Positions 15,587-22,410 of a DNA stretch of 32,287 bases are shown here, piece by piece. The notes beneath the pieces were generated by a model, which was not told the DNA's origin, ran no database searches, and worked only from the letters and a program-made list of their open reading frames with translations. Positions within the stretch are counted from its first letter, which is position 1. Every line of letters begins with the position of its first letter. Made by a program: the position numbers and the translations under genes. This stretch comes from Leucobacter ruminantium (GTDB lineage Bacteria > Actinomycetota > Actinomycetes > Actinomycetales > Microbacteriaceae): contig NZ_JAGDYL010000030.1 of assembly GCF_017565705.1 (NCBI RefSeq), positions 1-32,287 on the forward strand, read 5' to 3'.

Positions 15587-16318
15587 CTATCGCACTCCTT
15601 CGTGAGCTTGAACGGTGGTGTCCGGCGTGGCGGTGGGCGGGGTGGCTGTGGTCGCCTTCGGCATCGCCGGGGTGAGGGCGAGTCCGACAGCGAGGAGCGC
15701 GGCGGCTGCGAGAAGGCTGTATGCGGTGGCGGTCGCGGAGCCCTGGCCGACCGCGGTGAAGTAGAGGGTGCCGAAGAGGGCGATGCCGGTTGCGGTGCCG
15801 AGCTGGACGGTCGTGTTCATGATGCCTGAGGCTGATCCTGCTTGTTCGGGGATGGTGTGGGCCATGTACGAGGCGAACAGGGAGTTCAGGGCTGTGCCCA
15901 TGCCTGCCCCGAACGTGAGCGCGGGGACGAGTATGGTCCATCCGTTCAGGTCCCGTCCGAGCAGGAGTGCGAGAACGGCGATCACGGTGAGGCTGGCGAG
16001 GGTGCACGTCACGGCGGCCGCGGTGAGGACTCTCCCGAGCCGGGCGGTGAACCGGAATGCGAGGACGTTCCCGGCGACGATGCCGGCGGTTGCCGGCACG
16101 AACGTGAGGGCTGCCTGCAGGGGGGTGTATCCAAGGGTCTCCTGGAGGTGGAGCGTGAGGACGAAGAACACCGCGACCGACGCGTTGACGACGAACAACA
16201 CCGCCTGGACGGCGAGCAGGCTGGTCGAACGGAGCAGAGCGGGGTCGATCAGAGGCTCTGCTCCGCGTCTTGCGGATGAGCGCTGGGCGGTGAGGAAGAG
16301 CGCGAACAGGGGGATGCT
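15587..16318 (-). pseudogene. 5'-truncated MFS multidrug exporter
   Basis: About 243 codons of the C-terminal half of a drug:proton antiporter of the major facilitator superfamily, probably the 14-helix DHA2 (EmrB/QacA) type. The open frame begins at the IS boundary (SIPLFALFLTAQRSS) without its own start. It then runs through ALLRSTSLLAVQAVLF, HLQETLGYTPLQAALTFVP, NSLFASYMAHTIPEQAGSAS and NTTVQLGTATGIALFG, all typical of the second half of DHA2 proteins. The N-terminal helices, including motifs A and C, are absent and are not found beyond the IS. A GTG at 16201 could start a short product, but it would not be a working transporter. Confidence 0.88.
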
Positions 16319-16355
16319 TGAATTGGCCTGGTTTCAGTTCCGACCGGTTTTCCTG

Positions 16356-17267
16356 TCAGCCGGTCAGTGACAGAAGCGTCTCGGTTCCAGCGTAGTACGC
16401 CTGCTCGACCTCGGTTGGTGTGCGCATGTCGAGTTCTCCGTGGAGGCGTTCGTGGTTCCACCACCACACATATTCGAGCGTCGCGAGCTCGACCTGCTCA
16501 ACCGTCCGCCACGGCCCTTGCTGACGAATGAGCTCGGTCTTGTAGAGGTTGTTGACCGCCTCAGCCATCGCGTTATCGAAACTGTCGCCGACAGTTCCGG
16601 TCGAGGGCACCGCTCCGAGTTCCGCGATGCGATCCGTGTAGACCATGGCGGTGTAGTTCGACCCGTGATCGGCGTGATGGATGAGCCCATCGAGCCGGCC
16701 GCCTGACTGCCAAGCCGCCATATCGAGCGCCTGCATCGGCAGGACCTCAGACTTCAGCGTCGCAGCAACGTTCCAGCCCACGATCCTGCGCGAGTACACG
16801 TCGGTGACGAACGCGACATACGCGAACCCAGACCAGGTAGCGACGTAGGTCACGTCGCACACCCAGAGCTTGCGCGGCCCATCCGCGACGAATCTCCGGT
16901 TGACTAGATCGGCAGGCAGTGCCGCCGCTTTGTCGGAGCGCGTGGTGAACACTCGCTTTGATTTCCGCACCCCGCGCACGCCCGCGAACCGCATCAGACG
17001 CTCGGTCTGGTCGCGGCCGATCTTCCACCCCTCACGCTTCAGCAGCGCGTGCATTTTCCGGCGTCCGTACACGCCATAATGCTTGGCGTGGAGCTGCTGG
17101 ATCTCCGGCACGAGGAGTTCATCGCGCAGCTGTCTCGCTGACGCGGGCCGCTGTTTCGCGGCCCGGTACCCGCGGGAGGTAAGGAACCCACGAACTGCCG
17201 CACGCAGCGTACGACAGAGGAACTCGACCCCGAAACGATCACGATACTCGTCAACGAATCTGATCAT
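16356..17267 (-). CDS. IS3-family transposase OrfB (DDE integrase domain)
   Basis: A 303-aa catalytic subunit. It carries the HTH_21-like segment YGVYGRRKMHALLKR and the DDE residues: Asp in WVCDVTYVATW, Asp in HHADHGSNY and Glu in DNAMAEAVNNLYKTEL. The close WWWNHERLHGELDMRTP block follows. It is a near relative of the OrfB at 179-1105. ATG at 17267 overlaps the orfA stop (ATGA). The frame is open upstream, so a -1 frameshift fusion at the conserved GTTTTTC is possible. The last codons and stop lie inside the 52 bp that are repeated in inverted form at 17625-17676. Confidence 0.92.
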   Translation of the reverse strand: MIRFVDEYRDRFGVEFLCRTLRAAVRGFLTSRGYRAAKQRPASARQLRDELLVPEIQQLHAKHYGVYGRRKMHALLKREGWKIGRDQTERLMRFAGVRGVRKSKRVFTTRSDKAAALPADLVNRRFVADGPRKLWVCDVTYVATWSGFAYVAFVTDVYSRRIVGWNVAATLKSEVLPMQALDMAAWQSGGRLDGLIHHADHGSNYTAMVYTDRIAELGAVPSTGTVGDSFDNAMAEAVNNLYKTELIRQQGPWRTVEQVELATLEYVWWWNHERLHGELDMRTPTEVEQAYYAGTETLLSLTG

Positions 17268-17578
17268 TTCGTTCGTGGTCGGTCGAGTTCCTTCGCGAAA
17301 AACACGCTCGCAGCTTTAAGAACTTCGTTGGCCTTCTTCAGTTCGGCGTTCTCGCGTCGCAGGCGTCGGTTCTCTTCGGCCATATCGCTCGTGACGCCGG
17401 GCGTCACACCGGTATCGATGTCGTAGCGGCGCTGCCACACGCGCAGCGTCTCCGGACTCACTCCAAGGAGGCCACCGACGTGACGGCAAGCCGCGGTCAG
17501 AGACCCGTGCTCGGGGCGGGCCTCAGCGAGCATCCGGAGTGCACGCTGACGAAGTTCAGGGTCGTATGTGCTTGGCAT
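17264..17578 (-). CDS. IS3-family transposase OrfA (HTH protein)
   Basis: A 104-aa DNA-binding subunit with an HTH_Tnp_1 domain (DPELRQRALRMLAEARP and LLGVSPETLRVWQRR) and a C-terminal coiled coil (NRRLRRENAELKKANEVLKA). ATG at 17578 is preceded by AAGGATGGAAC. The stop overlaps the orfB start. It ends in SVFFAKELDRPRTK, where the TTTTTC run shared with copy A encodes the two phenylalanines. Confidence 0.9.
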   Translation of the reverse strand: MPSTYDPELRQRALRMLAEARPEHGSLTAACRHVGGLLGVSPETLRVWQRRYDIDTGVTPGVTSDMAEENRRLRRENAELKKANEVLKAASVFFAKELDRPRTK

Positions 17579-17624
17579 CGTAGTTCCATCCTTGTATAAA
17601 GATCGGAACTCAACCCAGGCCAAT

Positions 17625-17676
17625 TCACTGACCGGCTGACAGGAAAACCGGTCGGAACTGAAACCAGGCCAATTCA
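17625..17676 (+). repeat. 52-bp inverted remnant of the IS3 copy B 3' end
   Basis: These 52 bases are the exact reverse complement of 16319-16370, covering the last codons and stop of orfB and the whole terminal repeat. The inner end abuts, and shares 3 bases with, the 5' terminus of copy B; the outer end (AATTCA) abuts the CDF fragment. It is therefore the leftover of a second copy inserted in the opposite orientation, and copy B is bracketed by perfect 52-bp inverted repeats. Confidence 0.9.
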
Positions 17677-17907
17677 GTACGAGGATACCCGTGGGTGCAC
17701 GACGCGGGCCTGCGCATGAGAGACCAAGGACAAGCGTTCCACGCCGAAGTGTTCCTTGTCCCTGTCGAGGGCCTGAACCCAGAACTGGAGGTCCTGGACG
17801 CAGCAGGGAGAGAGCTGCGCGCGATCGACTGGAAGCTCCAGGACGTCGTGCTGATCCCGGCACTCGAGATCCCTGAGGAAGCGCACCGTTCGCCCAGTCC
17901 TTCGTGA
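17677..17907 (+). pseudogene. C-terminal fragment of a CDF-type cation efflux transporter
   Basis: An open frame of 76 codons without a proper start reads VRGYPWVHDAGLRMRDQG, AFHAEVFLVP and AIDWKLQDVVLIPALEIP. This matches my recollection of the cytoplasmic C-terminal domain of actinobacterial cation diffusion facilitators, which bind and sense Zn, Mn or Fe. All membrane helices are missing; the break coincides with the IS remnant end at 17676. Its proximity to a metal transport cassette fits a former metal-resistance role. The family call is moderate because only one domain remains. Confidence 0.6.
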
Positions 17908-17938
17908 ACCGCTCGCGCCATGAGAGGAGGCGGTCTCG

Positions 17939-18110
17939 ATGCGCGGGACGAGCGCTGGCGACCGCTACAAGTATCTGTTGCGCTCAGTGGGCGCAGACGA
18001 TAGTGACTGGAGCTTTTCGGCCCCGCTGGCTCGCTGCTTCGCCGAGGCCGGTCTCTTCCGCCCGCCGAGTCGGTTCCAACCCCACCCAGCTTGATGGAGG
18101 CCGCTCATCG
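17939..18110 (+). pseudogene. decayed 5' end of a TraA/MobF relaxase gene
   Basis: The frame reads MRGTSAGDRYKYLLRSV, then APLARCFAEAG, and closely matches the start of the relaxase at 22411 (MRVMSAGDGYKYLLRSV, TPLTRYYAEAG). After the GLF segment the match continues only in another frame (VGSNPTQLDGGRSS against LGSGLTQLGEGRIT), so there is a frameshift, and the original frame stops at 18094. The YY pair needed for DNA cleavage is replaced by CF. GAGAGGAGG lies upstream of the ATG, a better ribosome binding site than that of the longer copy. Similarity is lost after about 18110. Confidence 0.82.
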
Positions 18111-18181
18111 TGGGAGCGCAGAGCCGAACGGGCTGTGAAACGTCACGGTCACGGTCTGCTGGGTTCAGTGGTCTTCTCCGC

Positions 18182-18910
18182 TCAGCCGACGGCTACGCCG
18201 AAGAGCAAGCCGATGAGGTACGTCGCAATCATCGTCGCTGAGCCCATAACCACATTTCGGAGGATCGCGCGTCCGCGCGGGGCACCGCCGAGCGCTGCGC
18301 TGATCCAGCCTGTCAGGAACAAACCGATCGCCACCGAGACCGCAGCGATCCAGACACGGTTCTCGCCGAACGGCAGGAGGATCATGACGAGCGGTATCAG
18401 CGCTCCCAGCGCGAACGAGACGAATGACGAGACCGCCGCCACCCAGGGGTTGGTGAACTCATCGGGGTCAATGCCGAGTTCGACCTCCGCGTGGGCCGCG
18501 AGAGCGTCTTTCGCGGTGAGCTCGATCGCAACTTGACGCGCGAGATCGTCCGAGAGCCCTCGCTGACGGTAAAAGCCAGCGAGTTCTTCAAGTTCTTGTT
18601 CGGGTATGGTCGCGAGTTCCCACTTTTCTTTGGCGATCAGCGCCTTCTCGGTGTCGCGCTGGGTGCTCACCGAGACGTACTCGCCTCCGGCCATAGAGAA
18701 CGCCCCCGCGACCAAGGCGGCGATGCCCGCCGTGGCGATCACGAGAACGTTGCTCGGTGTCGCCGCTGCGACACCGATTACGACGCCTGCGGTTGAGACG
18801 ATGCCATCATTGGCCCCCAGTACGCCGGCGCGCAGCCAGTTGAGGCGCTGGCCCGTGCCACGCTCGTGAGGTTCGCCGGGATGGGCCTGGGCTGCTGTTT
18901 CTCTATCCAT
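18182..18910 (-). CDS. VIT-family iron/manganese transporter
   Basis: A 242-aa membrane protein of the VIT1/CCC1 family, which moves Fe2+ or Mn2+ out of the cytosol. The first helix carries the signature NWLRAGVLGANDGIVSTAGVVIGVA, followed by GAFSMAGGEYVSVSTQRDTEKA. The acidic helix region with EKWELATIPEQELEELAGFY is the cytoplasmic metal-binding domain of VIT proteins. Three helices follow in the C-terminal third, including the PLVMILLPFG segment. It lies 14 nt after the P-type ATPase gene on the same strand, so the two are co-transcribed. The pair suggests a defence against iron or manganese excess. Confidence 0.92.
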   Translation of the reverse strand: MDRETAAQAHPGEPHERGTGQRLNWLRAGVLGANDGIVSTAGVVIGVAAATPSNVLVIATAGIAALVAGAFSMAGGEYVSVSTQRDTEKALIAKEKWELATIPEQELEELAGFYRQRGLSDDLARQVAIELTAKDALAAHAEVELGIDPDEFTNPWVAAVSSFVSFALGALIPLVMILLPFGENRVWIAAVSVAIGLFLTGWISAALGGAPRGRAILRNVVMGSATMIATYLIGLLFGVAVG

Positions 18911-18924
18911 AAGTCTCGCTGCTT

Positions 18925-20892
18925 TCAGATCTCAGTGCGTTCACCGTACGCGCTGCCGGTCAATGGGTGAGCCGCGCCGACTGCGCCGGTGGGCGGTCGT
19001 TTGAGCGTCCGTTCGGAGCGTGGCCCGACGGCGCGCAGAGCGCCGAGGATCGCGACGAGATCGACGACCTCTTGGAGCCAGGCACCGATCAGCGCGGGGA
19101 GGAATCCGAATGCTGCGACGAGCATGAGGGCCACGCTGATGATGATGCCGAGCCAGATGCTCTGCAGCGCGATCCGCACTGTGTCCTTCCCAACTCGCAC
19201 GGCAAGCGGAAGGGAAGCGAGGGTGTCGTACCGGTTCACGATGTCGGCGGACTCGCTCGCAGCGGTCGCGCCCCGGGCCCCCATCGCGAAGCCGATGTCG
19301 GCGGCGGCGAGCACCGGGGCGTCGTTGAGGCCGTCGCCGACCATGATGAGTGGTCTGGGCTGCACGGCGCTCACGATGCGCACCTTATCGTCGGGCCGGC
19401 ACTCGGCATACACCTCATCGATACTGAGGTCCGCCGCGATCGGCTCGGCCGTGGCCGCCACGTCTCCGGTGACCATGAGCGTGCGCTCGATCCCGAGCCG
19501 TTGCAAGTCGCTGAGCGCCTGCGTAGCTTCGTTGCGGACCTGGTCGCGCATCACGATCGCGCCCGCGAAGCGGTCGTCGACGGCGACGTAGATCGCGAGC
19601 TCCCCGGGCATGAGCACAGCCAGTTCGAGGGACGGGGCGAACTCACGGAGCCAGGAGGGTTTACCCACCCGCACCGTGACCACCTCGCCTGTGCTTTCGG
19701 ATGCGAACTCCGCGGCGACGCCGTTGGTGGCGACCTCTTCGGCTCCGAGCGCATCCAGCAATGGGTAGCCGTGCCGCTTGGCCGCTGCGACGACCGACGC
19801 TGCGAGCACGTGGGACGAGTACACCTCGGCCGATGCGGCGAATCGGAGCACGCTCATCTCGTCGAAACCGGAGCCGGTGAGGATGCGTTCGAGTACCGGC
19901 CGCCCGGTCGTGATAGTGCCGGTCTTGTCGAACGCCGCGGAGCGTGCACGCGAGAGCTGTTCGAGAGTGCCGCCGCCCTTCACGATAAGCCCGAAGCGCG
20001 CAGCCCGGCTCATGCCGCCGAGAAACGCGACCGGTGCGGCGATCAGCAGCGGGCACGGGGTCGCGACCACCAGCACCTCGGCGAACCTGACTGCCTCGCC
20101 GCTGACCGCCCACGCGATGCCCGCGATGACGAGCGAGAGCACCGTGAACGGCACCGCGTAGCGGTCAGCGAGGCGCACCACCTTCGCCTTGCTACCCGCG
20201 GCCTGCTCGACCAGGCGCACGATCTGCTGGTACTCACTGTCCGAGGCCAGCGCGACAGCCCGCATCGTAACCGCTGTCGCACCGTTCACCGCTCCGCTCG
20301 AGACGCGCTCGCCCGCGACCCGCTCGACCGGCAGGCTCTCACCCGTGAGCGAGGACTCGTCGAGCACGGCGTGCGCCGACACGAGCACCGCGTCCACGGG
20401 CACGAGCGCACCGGGCCGCACGAGCAGCAGATCGCCCACTTCGACCGCTTCGACAGGCACATCCTCGGTGGACGCTTCGGCAGTCGAGCCGCCCGCTGGG
20501 ACGATCTCGTCTCGCAGCAGCCGGGTTGCCTGCTGCGGGGCTTTGCGCAGCAGCGCGGTGAGCTCGCGCTTCGAGCGGTTCGCGGCATAATCCTCGAGCG
20601 CCGCGCCACCGGTGAGCATCAGCACGACCACGAGCGCGGCCCACGGTTCACCGACGAGCACCGCCGCCGAGATCGCGGTGACCGCGAGGATGTCGAGCCC
20701 GGCGTGGCCTCTGATGAGCTGGCGGATCATGCCGACCGCCTCCCAGCCCGCGATCGCCAGCGCGTACGCGCCGACGAGCCAGGGGGCGGTATCTCGCGCA
20801 GGGGTCGCGAGCAGGATCAGGCCGACCATCGCGATCAGCAGGGTCGCGAACACCAGCGGATACGCCTTGGCTGCGGCAGAAACTCGTCTCAC
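18925..20892 (-). CDS. heavy-metal P-type ATPase, TPC (P1B-5-like) type
   Basis: A 655-aa P1B ATPase that exports a transition metal using ATP. Visible are TGES (183-186, actuator), TPCPLL (278-283) in the helix before phosphorylation, DKTGT with phospho-acceptor Asp322, MVTGD (473-477), GDGLND (519-524) and QEVVD (607-611). TPC together with QExxD is the pattern described for P1B-5 ATPases, linked to Fe/Ni. There is no N-terminal HMA metal-binding domain and no C-terminal hemerythrin domain. GTG at 20892 is the start, with no strong ribosome binding site. It is the middle gene of a minus-strand chrA-ATPase-VIT operon; the VIT neighbour supports iron or manganese as substrate (inference). Confidence 0.9.
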   Translation of the reverse strand: MRRVSAAAKAYPLVFATLLIAMVGLILLATPARDTAPWLVGAYALAIAGWEAVGMIRQLIRGHAGLDILAVTAISAAVLVGEPWAALVVVLMLTGGAALEDYAANRSKRELTALLRKAPQQATRLLRDEIVPAGGSTAEASTEDVPVEAVEVGDLLLVRPGALVPVDAVLVSAHAVLDESSLTGESLPVERVAGERVSSGAVNGATAVTMRAVALASDSEYQQIVRLVEQAAGSKAKVVRLADRYAVPFTVLSLVIAGIAWAVSGEAVRFAEVLVVATPCPLLIAAPVAFLGGMSRAARFGLIVKGGGTLEQLSRARSAAFDKTGTITTGRPVLERILTGSGFDEMSVLRFAASAEVYSSHVLAASVVAAAKRHGYPLLDALGAEEVATNGVAAEFASESTGEVVTVRVGKPSWLREFAPSLELAVLMPGELAIYVAVDDRFAGAIVMRDQVRNEATQALSDLQRLGIERTLMVTGDVAATAEPIAADLSIDEVYAECRPDDKVRIVSAVQPRPLIMVGDGLNDAPVLAAADIGFAMGARGATAASESADIVNRYDTLASLPLAVRVGKDTVRIALQSIWLGIIISVALMLVAAFGFLPALIGAWLQEVVDLVAILGALRAVGPRSERTLKRPPTGAVGAAHPLTGSAYGERTEI

Positions 20893-20977
20893 GCTGCAAG
20901 CTTCCCAGATCGCGGGCGTCGGCGCATCGCAGGCGAGCCTTGCCTCAGCATGCTTCGGTCTCGGCCGAGGGCGTGGT

Positions 20978-22204
20978 TCACAGCAGCAGCGCCCCCAGCC
21001 CAGCAGCTCCCAGCACCACCGCCCAGGCGGGAGCCTTCCACGCGGTCAGTGCGACGAATGCCACTGCGACGATTACGAGAGAGTGCGGTCCGGTGACGCC
21101 CTCGGTGAACACCGGATCGTACAGGGCCGCCGCGAGCAAGCCAACGACACCGGCATTCACCCCCATCAAGGCTCGTTGCACGCGGAGGGCTCGGCGCAGA
21201 CGATCCCAGAACGGCAACACTCCGATGACGAGGAGGGCCGAAGGGAGGAACACTGCGACGAGAGCGATCGATGCTCCGAGCCCTCCCGAGGGGCCGCTCG
21301 TCGTGACCGCGCCGAGGAAAGCGGAGAACGTGAACAACGGACCAGGCACCGCCTGCGCGGCTCCGTACCCGGCCAGGAACGCGCCGGGCTCTACGAGCCC
21401 AGTCTGCACCGTCTCCGCCTGCAGGAGCGGCAGCACGACATGGCCGCCTCCGAACACGAACGAGCCCGCACGGTAGAAGAGGTCGAACAGCCTGAGCTCC
21501 GCATCTCCTGTCGCTGTTGCGAGGAGCGGGAGGCCCACTAGAAGCAGGACGAACGCGATCAGGCAGCCGATCGAGACGCTCCGGTGCAGGCGCACCGGAA
21601 ACCGATCCTCAGTCCTGACGGATGCCCCGGTGTGCGCGGTGCGCGCAAGGAACAGCAACCCGCCGATGCCCGCGGCGATCATGGCACCAATCATCGCGAG
21701 CGGACCCGGCACGAGCAGCACGAACACCATGACCGCGACCGCGATCGTCGCGCGACGAGCATCGGGGGTGAGCGATCTCGCCATAGCGAGCACGGCATGG
21801 GCGACTACCGCGACCGCAGCCGCCTTCAACCCGAGTACCCAGCCCGCCTGCGAGAGATCCCCGATCGCACCGACGCCGAGCGCGAAAGCGAAAAGCAGAA
21901 TAGCCGAAGGGAGCGTGAAGCCGGCCCAGGCGGCGAGCAAGCCCGCGATGCCGGCGCGCTGCAGGCCGATCGCCATGCCGACCTGACTCGACGCCGGGCC
22001 AGGCAGGAACTGGCACAGCGCGACGAGATCCGCGTAGGCGCGGTCGCTGAGCCATCCTCGCCGCTCGACGAACTCGGTGCGGAAATAGCCGAGGTGAGCG
22101 ACCGGCCCACCAAACGACGTCAAACCGAGCCGCAGGAACACGAGGAAGACCCGCCCCGATGAACCCGGGAGCGGGCGAGACGCAACTGAATCGGGGGCTC
22201 CCAT
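20978..22204 (-). CDS. chrA: chromate transporter ChrA (long, two-domain form)
   Basis: A 408-aa membrane protein of the CHR family, in which each half is a homologous domain. The N-terminal half shows LTSFGGPVAHLGYFRTEFVER and CQFLPGPASSQVGMAIG; the C-terminal half shows SFVFGGGHVVLPLLQAETV and AQAVPGPLFTFSAFLGAV. These GGP/GGGH and PGP motifs are diagnostic. The family exports chromate by proton exchange. ATG at 22204 is chosen; ribosome binding is weak and in-frame upstream codons exist. It is the first gene of the minus-strand metal cassette, 85 nt upstream of the ATPase, and diverges from the relaxase gene. Confidence 0.92.
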   Translation of the reverse strand: MGAPDSVASRPLPGSSGRVFLVFLRLGLTSFGGPVAHLGYFRTEFVERRGWLSDRAYADLVALCQFLPGPASSQVGMAIGLQRAGIAGLLAAWAGFTLPSAILLFAFALGVGAIGDLSQAGWVLGLKAAAVAVVAHAVLAMARSLTPDARRATIAVAVMVFVLLVPGPLAMIGAMIAAGIGGLLFLARTAHTGASVRTEDRFPVRLHRSVSIGCLIAFVLLLVGLPLLATATGDAELRLFDLFYRAGSFVFGGGHVVLPLLQAETVQTGLVEPGAFLAGYGAAQAVPGPLFTFSAFLGAVTTSGPSGGLGASIALVAVFLPSALLVIGVLPFWDRLRRALRVQRALMGVNAGVVGLLAAALYDPVFTEGVTGPHSLVIVAVAFVALTAWKAPAWAVVLGAAGLGALLL

Positions 22205-22410
22205 CCCATCAAGTCTGCCGCTGAAACCGCGCCTTGGAAAGCCACTCGCCAGCTGACACCTAACGTTCATATTGGTTCGCATGACTCCGAAACGCATTTG
22301 CCTATTTGCTGCCGGATCTACCCCGCTTCCCACCAGTGCTCTCGGCAACAAGATGGAAGCCGTCTGGCGCTCAGGGCTTGACCCAAGCCTTGGATTCCTA
22401 CCTACCGGAT

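Larger units (their letters stand above)
16319..17627 (-). mobile_element. IS3-family insertion sequence, copy B (1309 bp, complete)
   Basis: The inverted repeats are TGAATTGGCCTGGTTTCAG at 16319 and, on the opposite strand, TGAATTGGCCTGGGTTGAG ending at 17627. orfA and orfB are intact. Length and layout equal copy A, with clear divergence in sequence. The left flank is a truncated MFS gene. The right flank is an inverted 52-bp copy of this element's own 3' end and then a truncated CDF gene, so no target duplication is found. The insertion is part of a deletion or rearrangement scar. Confidence 0.92.

Noticed and set aside
15398-15829. Plus-strand frame overlapping the truncated MFS gene
   Set aside because: Its second half is antisense to clear MFS sequence and its first half has no domain.
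18967-21096. Very long open frame (709 codons) on the plus strand opposite the P-type ATPase
   Set aside because: It is antisense to a gene with complete P-type ATPase motifs; its composition (Arg/His/Asp-rich, no domain) is typical of a GC-rich shadow frame.
20612-22162. Plus-strand frames opposite chrA and the ATPase 5' end
   Set aside because: No motif, low complexity, fully explained by the third-position GC of the minus-strand genes.
22306-22410. N-terminal extension of the relaxase upstream of 22411
   Set aside because: The frame is open, but the residues (PDLPRFPPVLSATRW) do not resemble relaxase N-termini and the remnant copy shares nothing before TCGATG.
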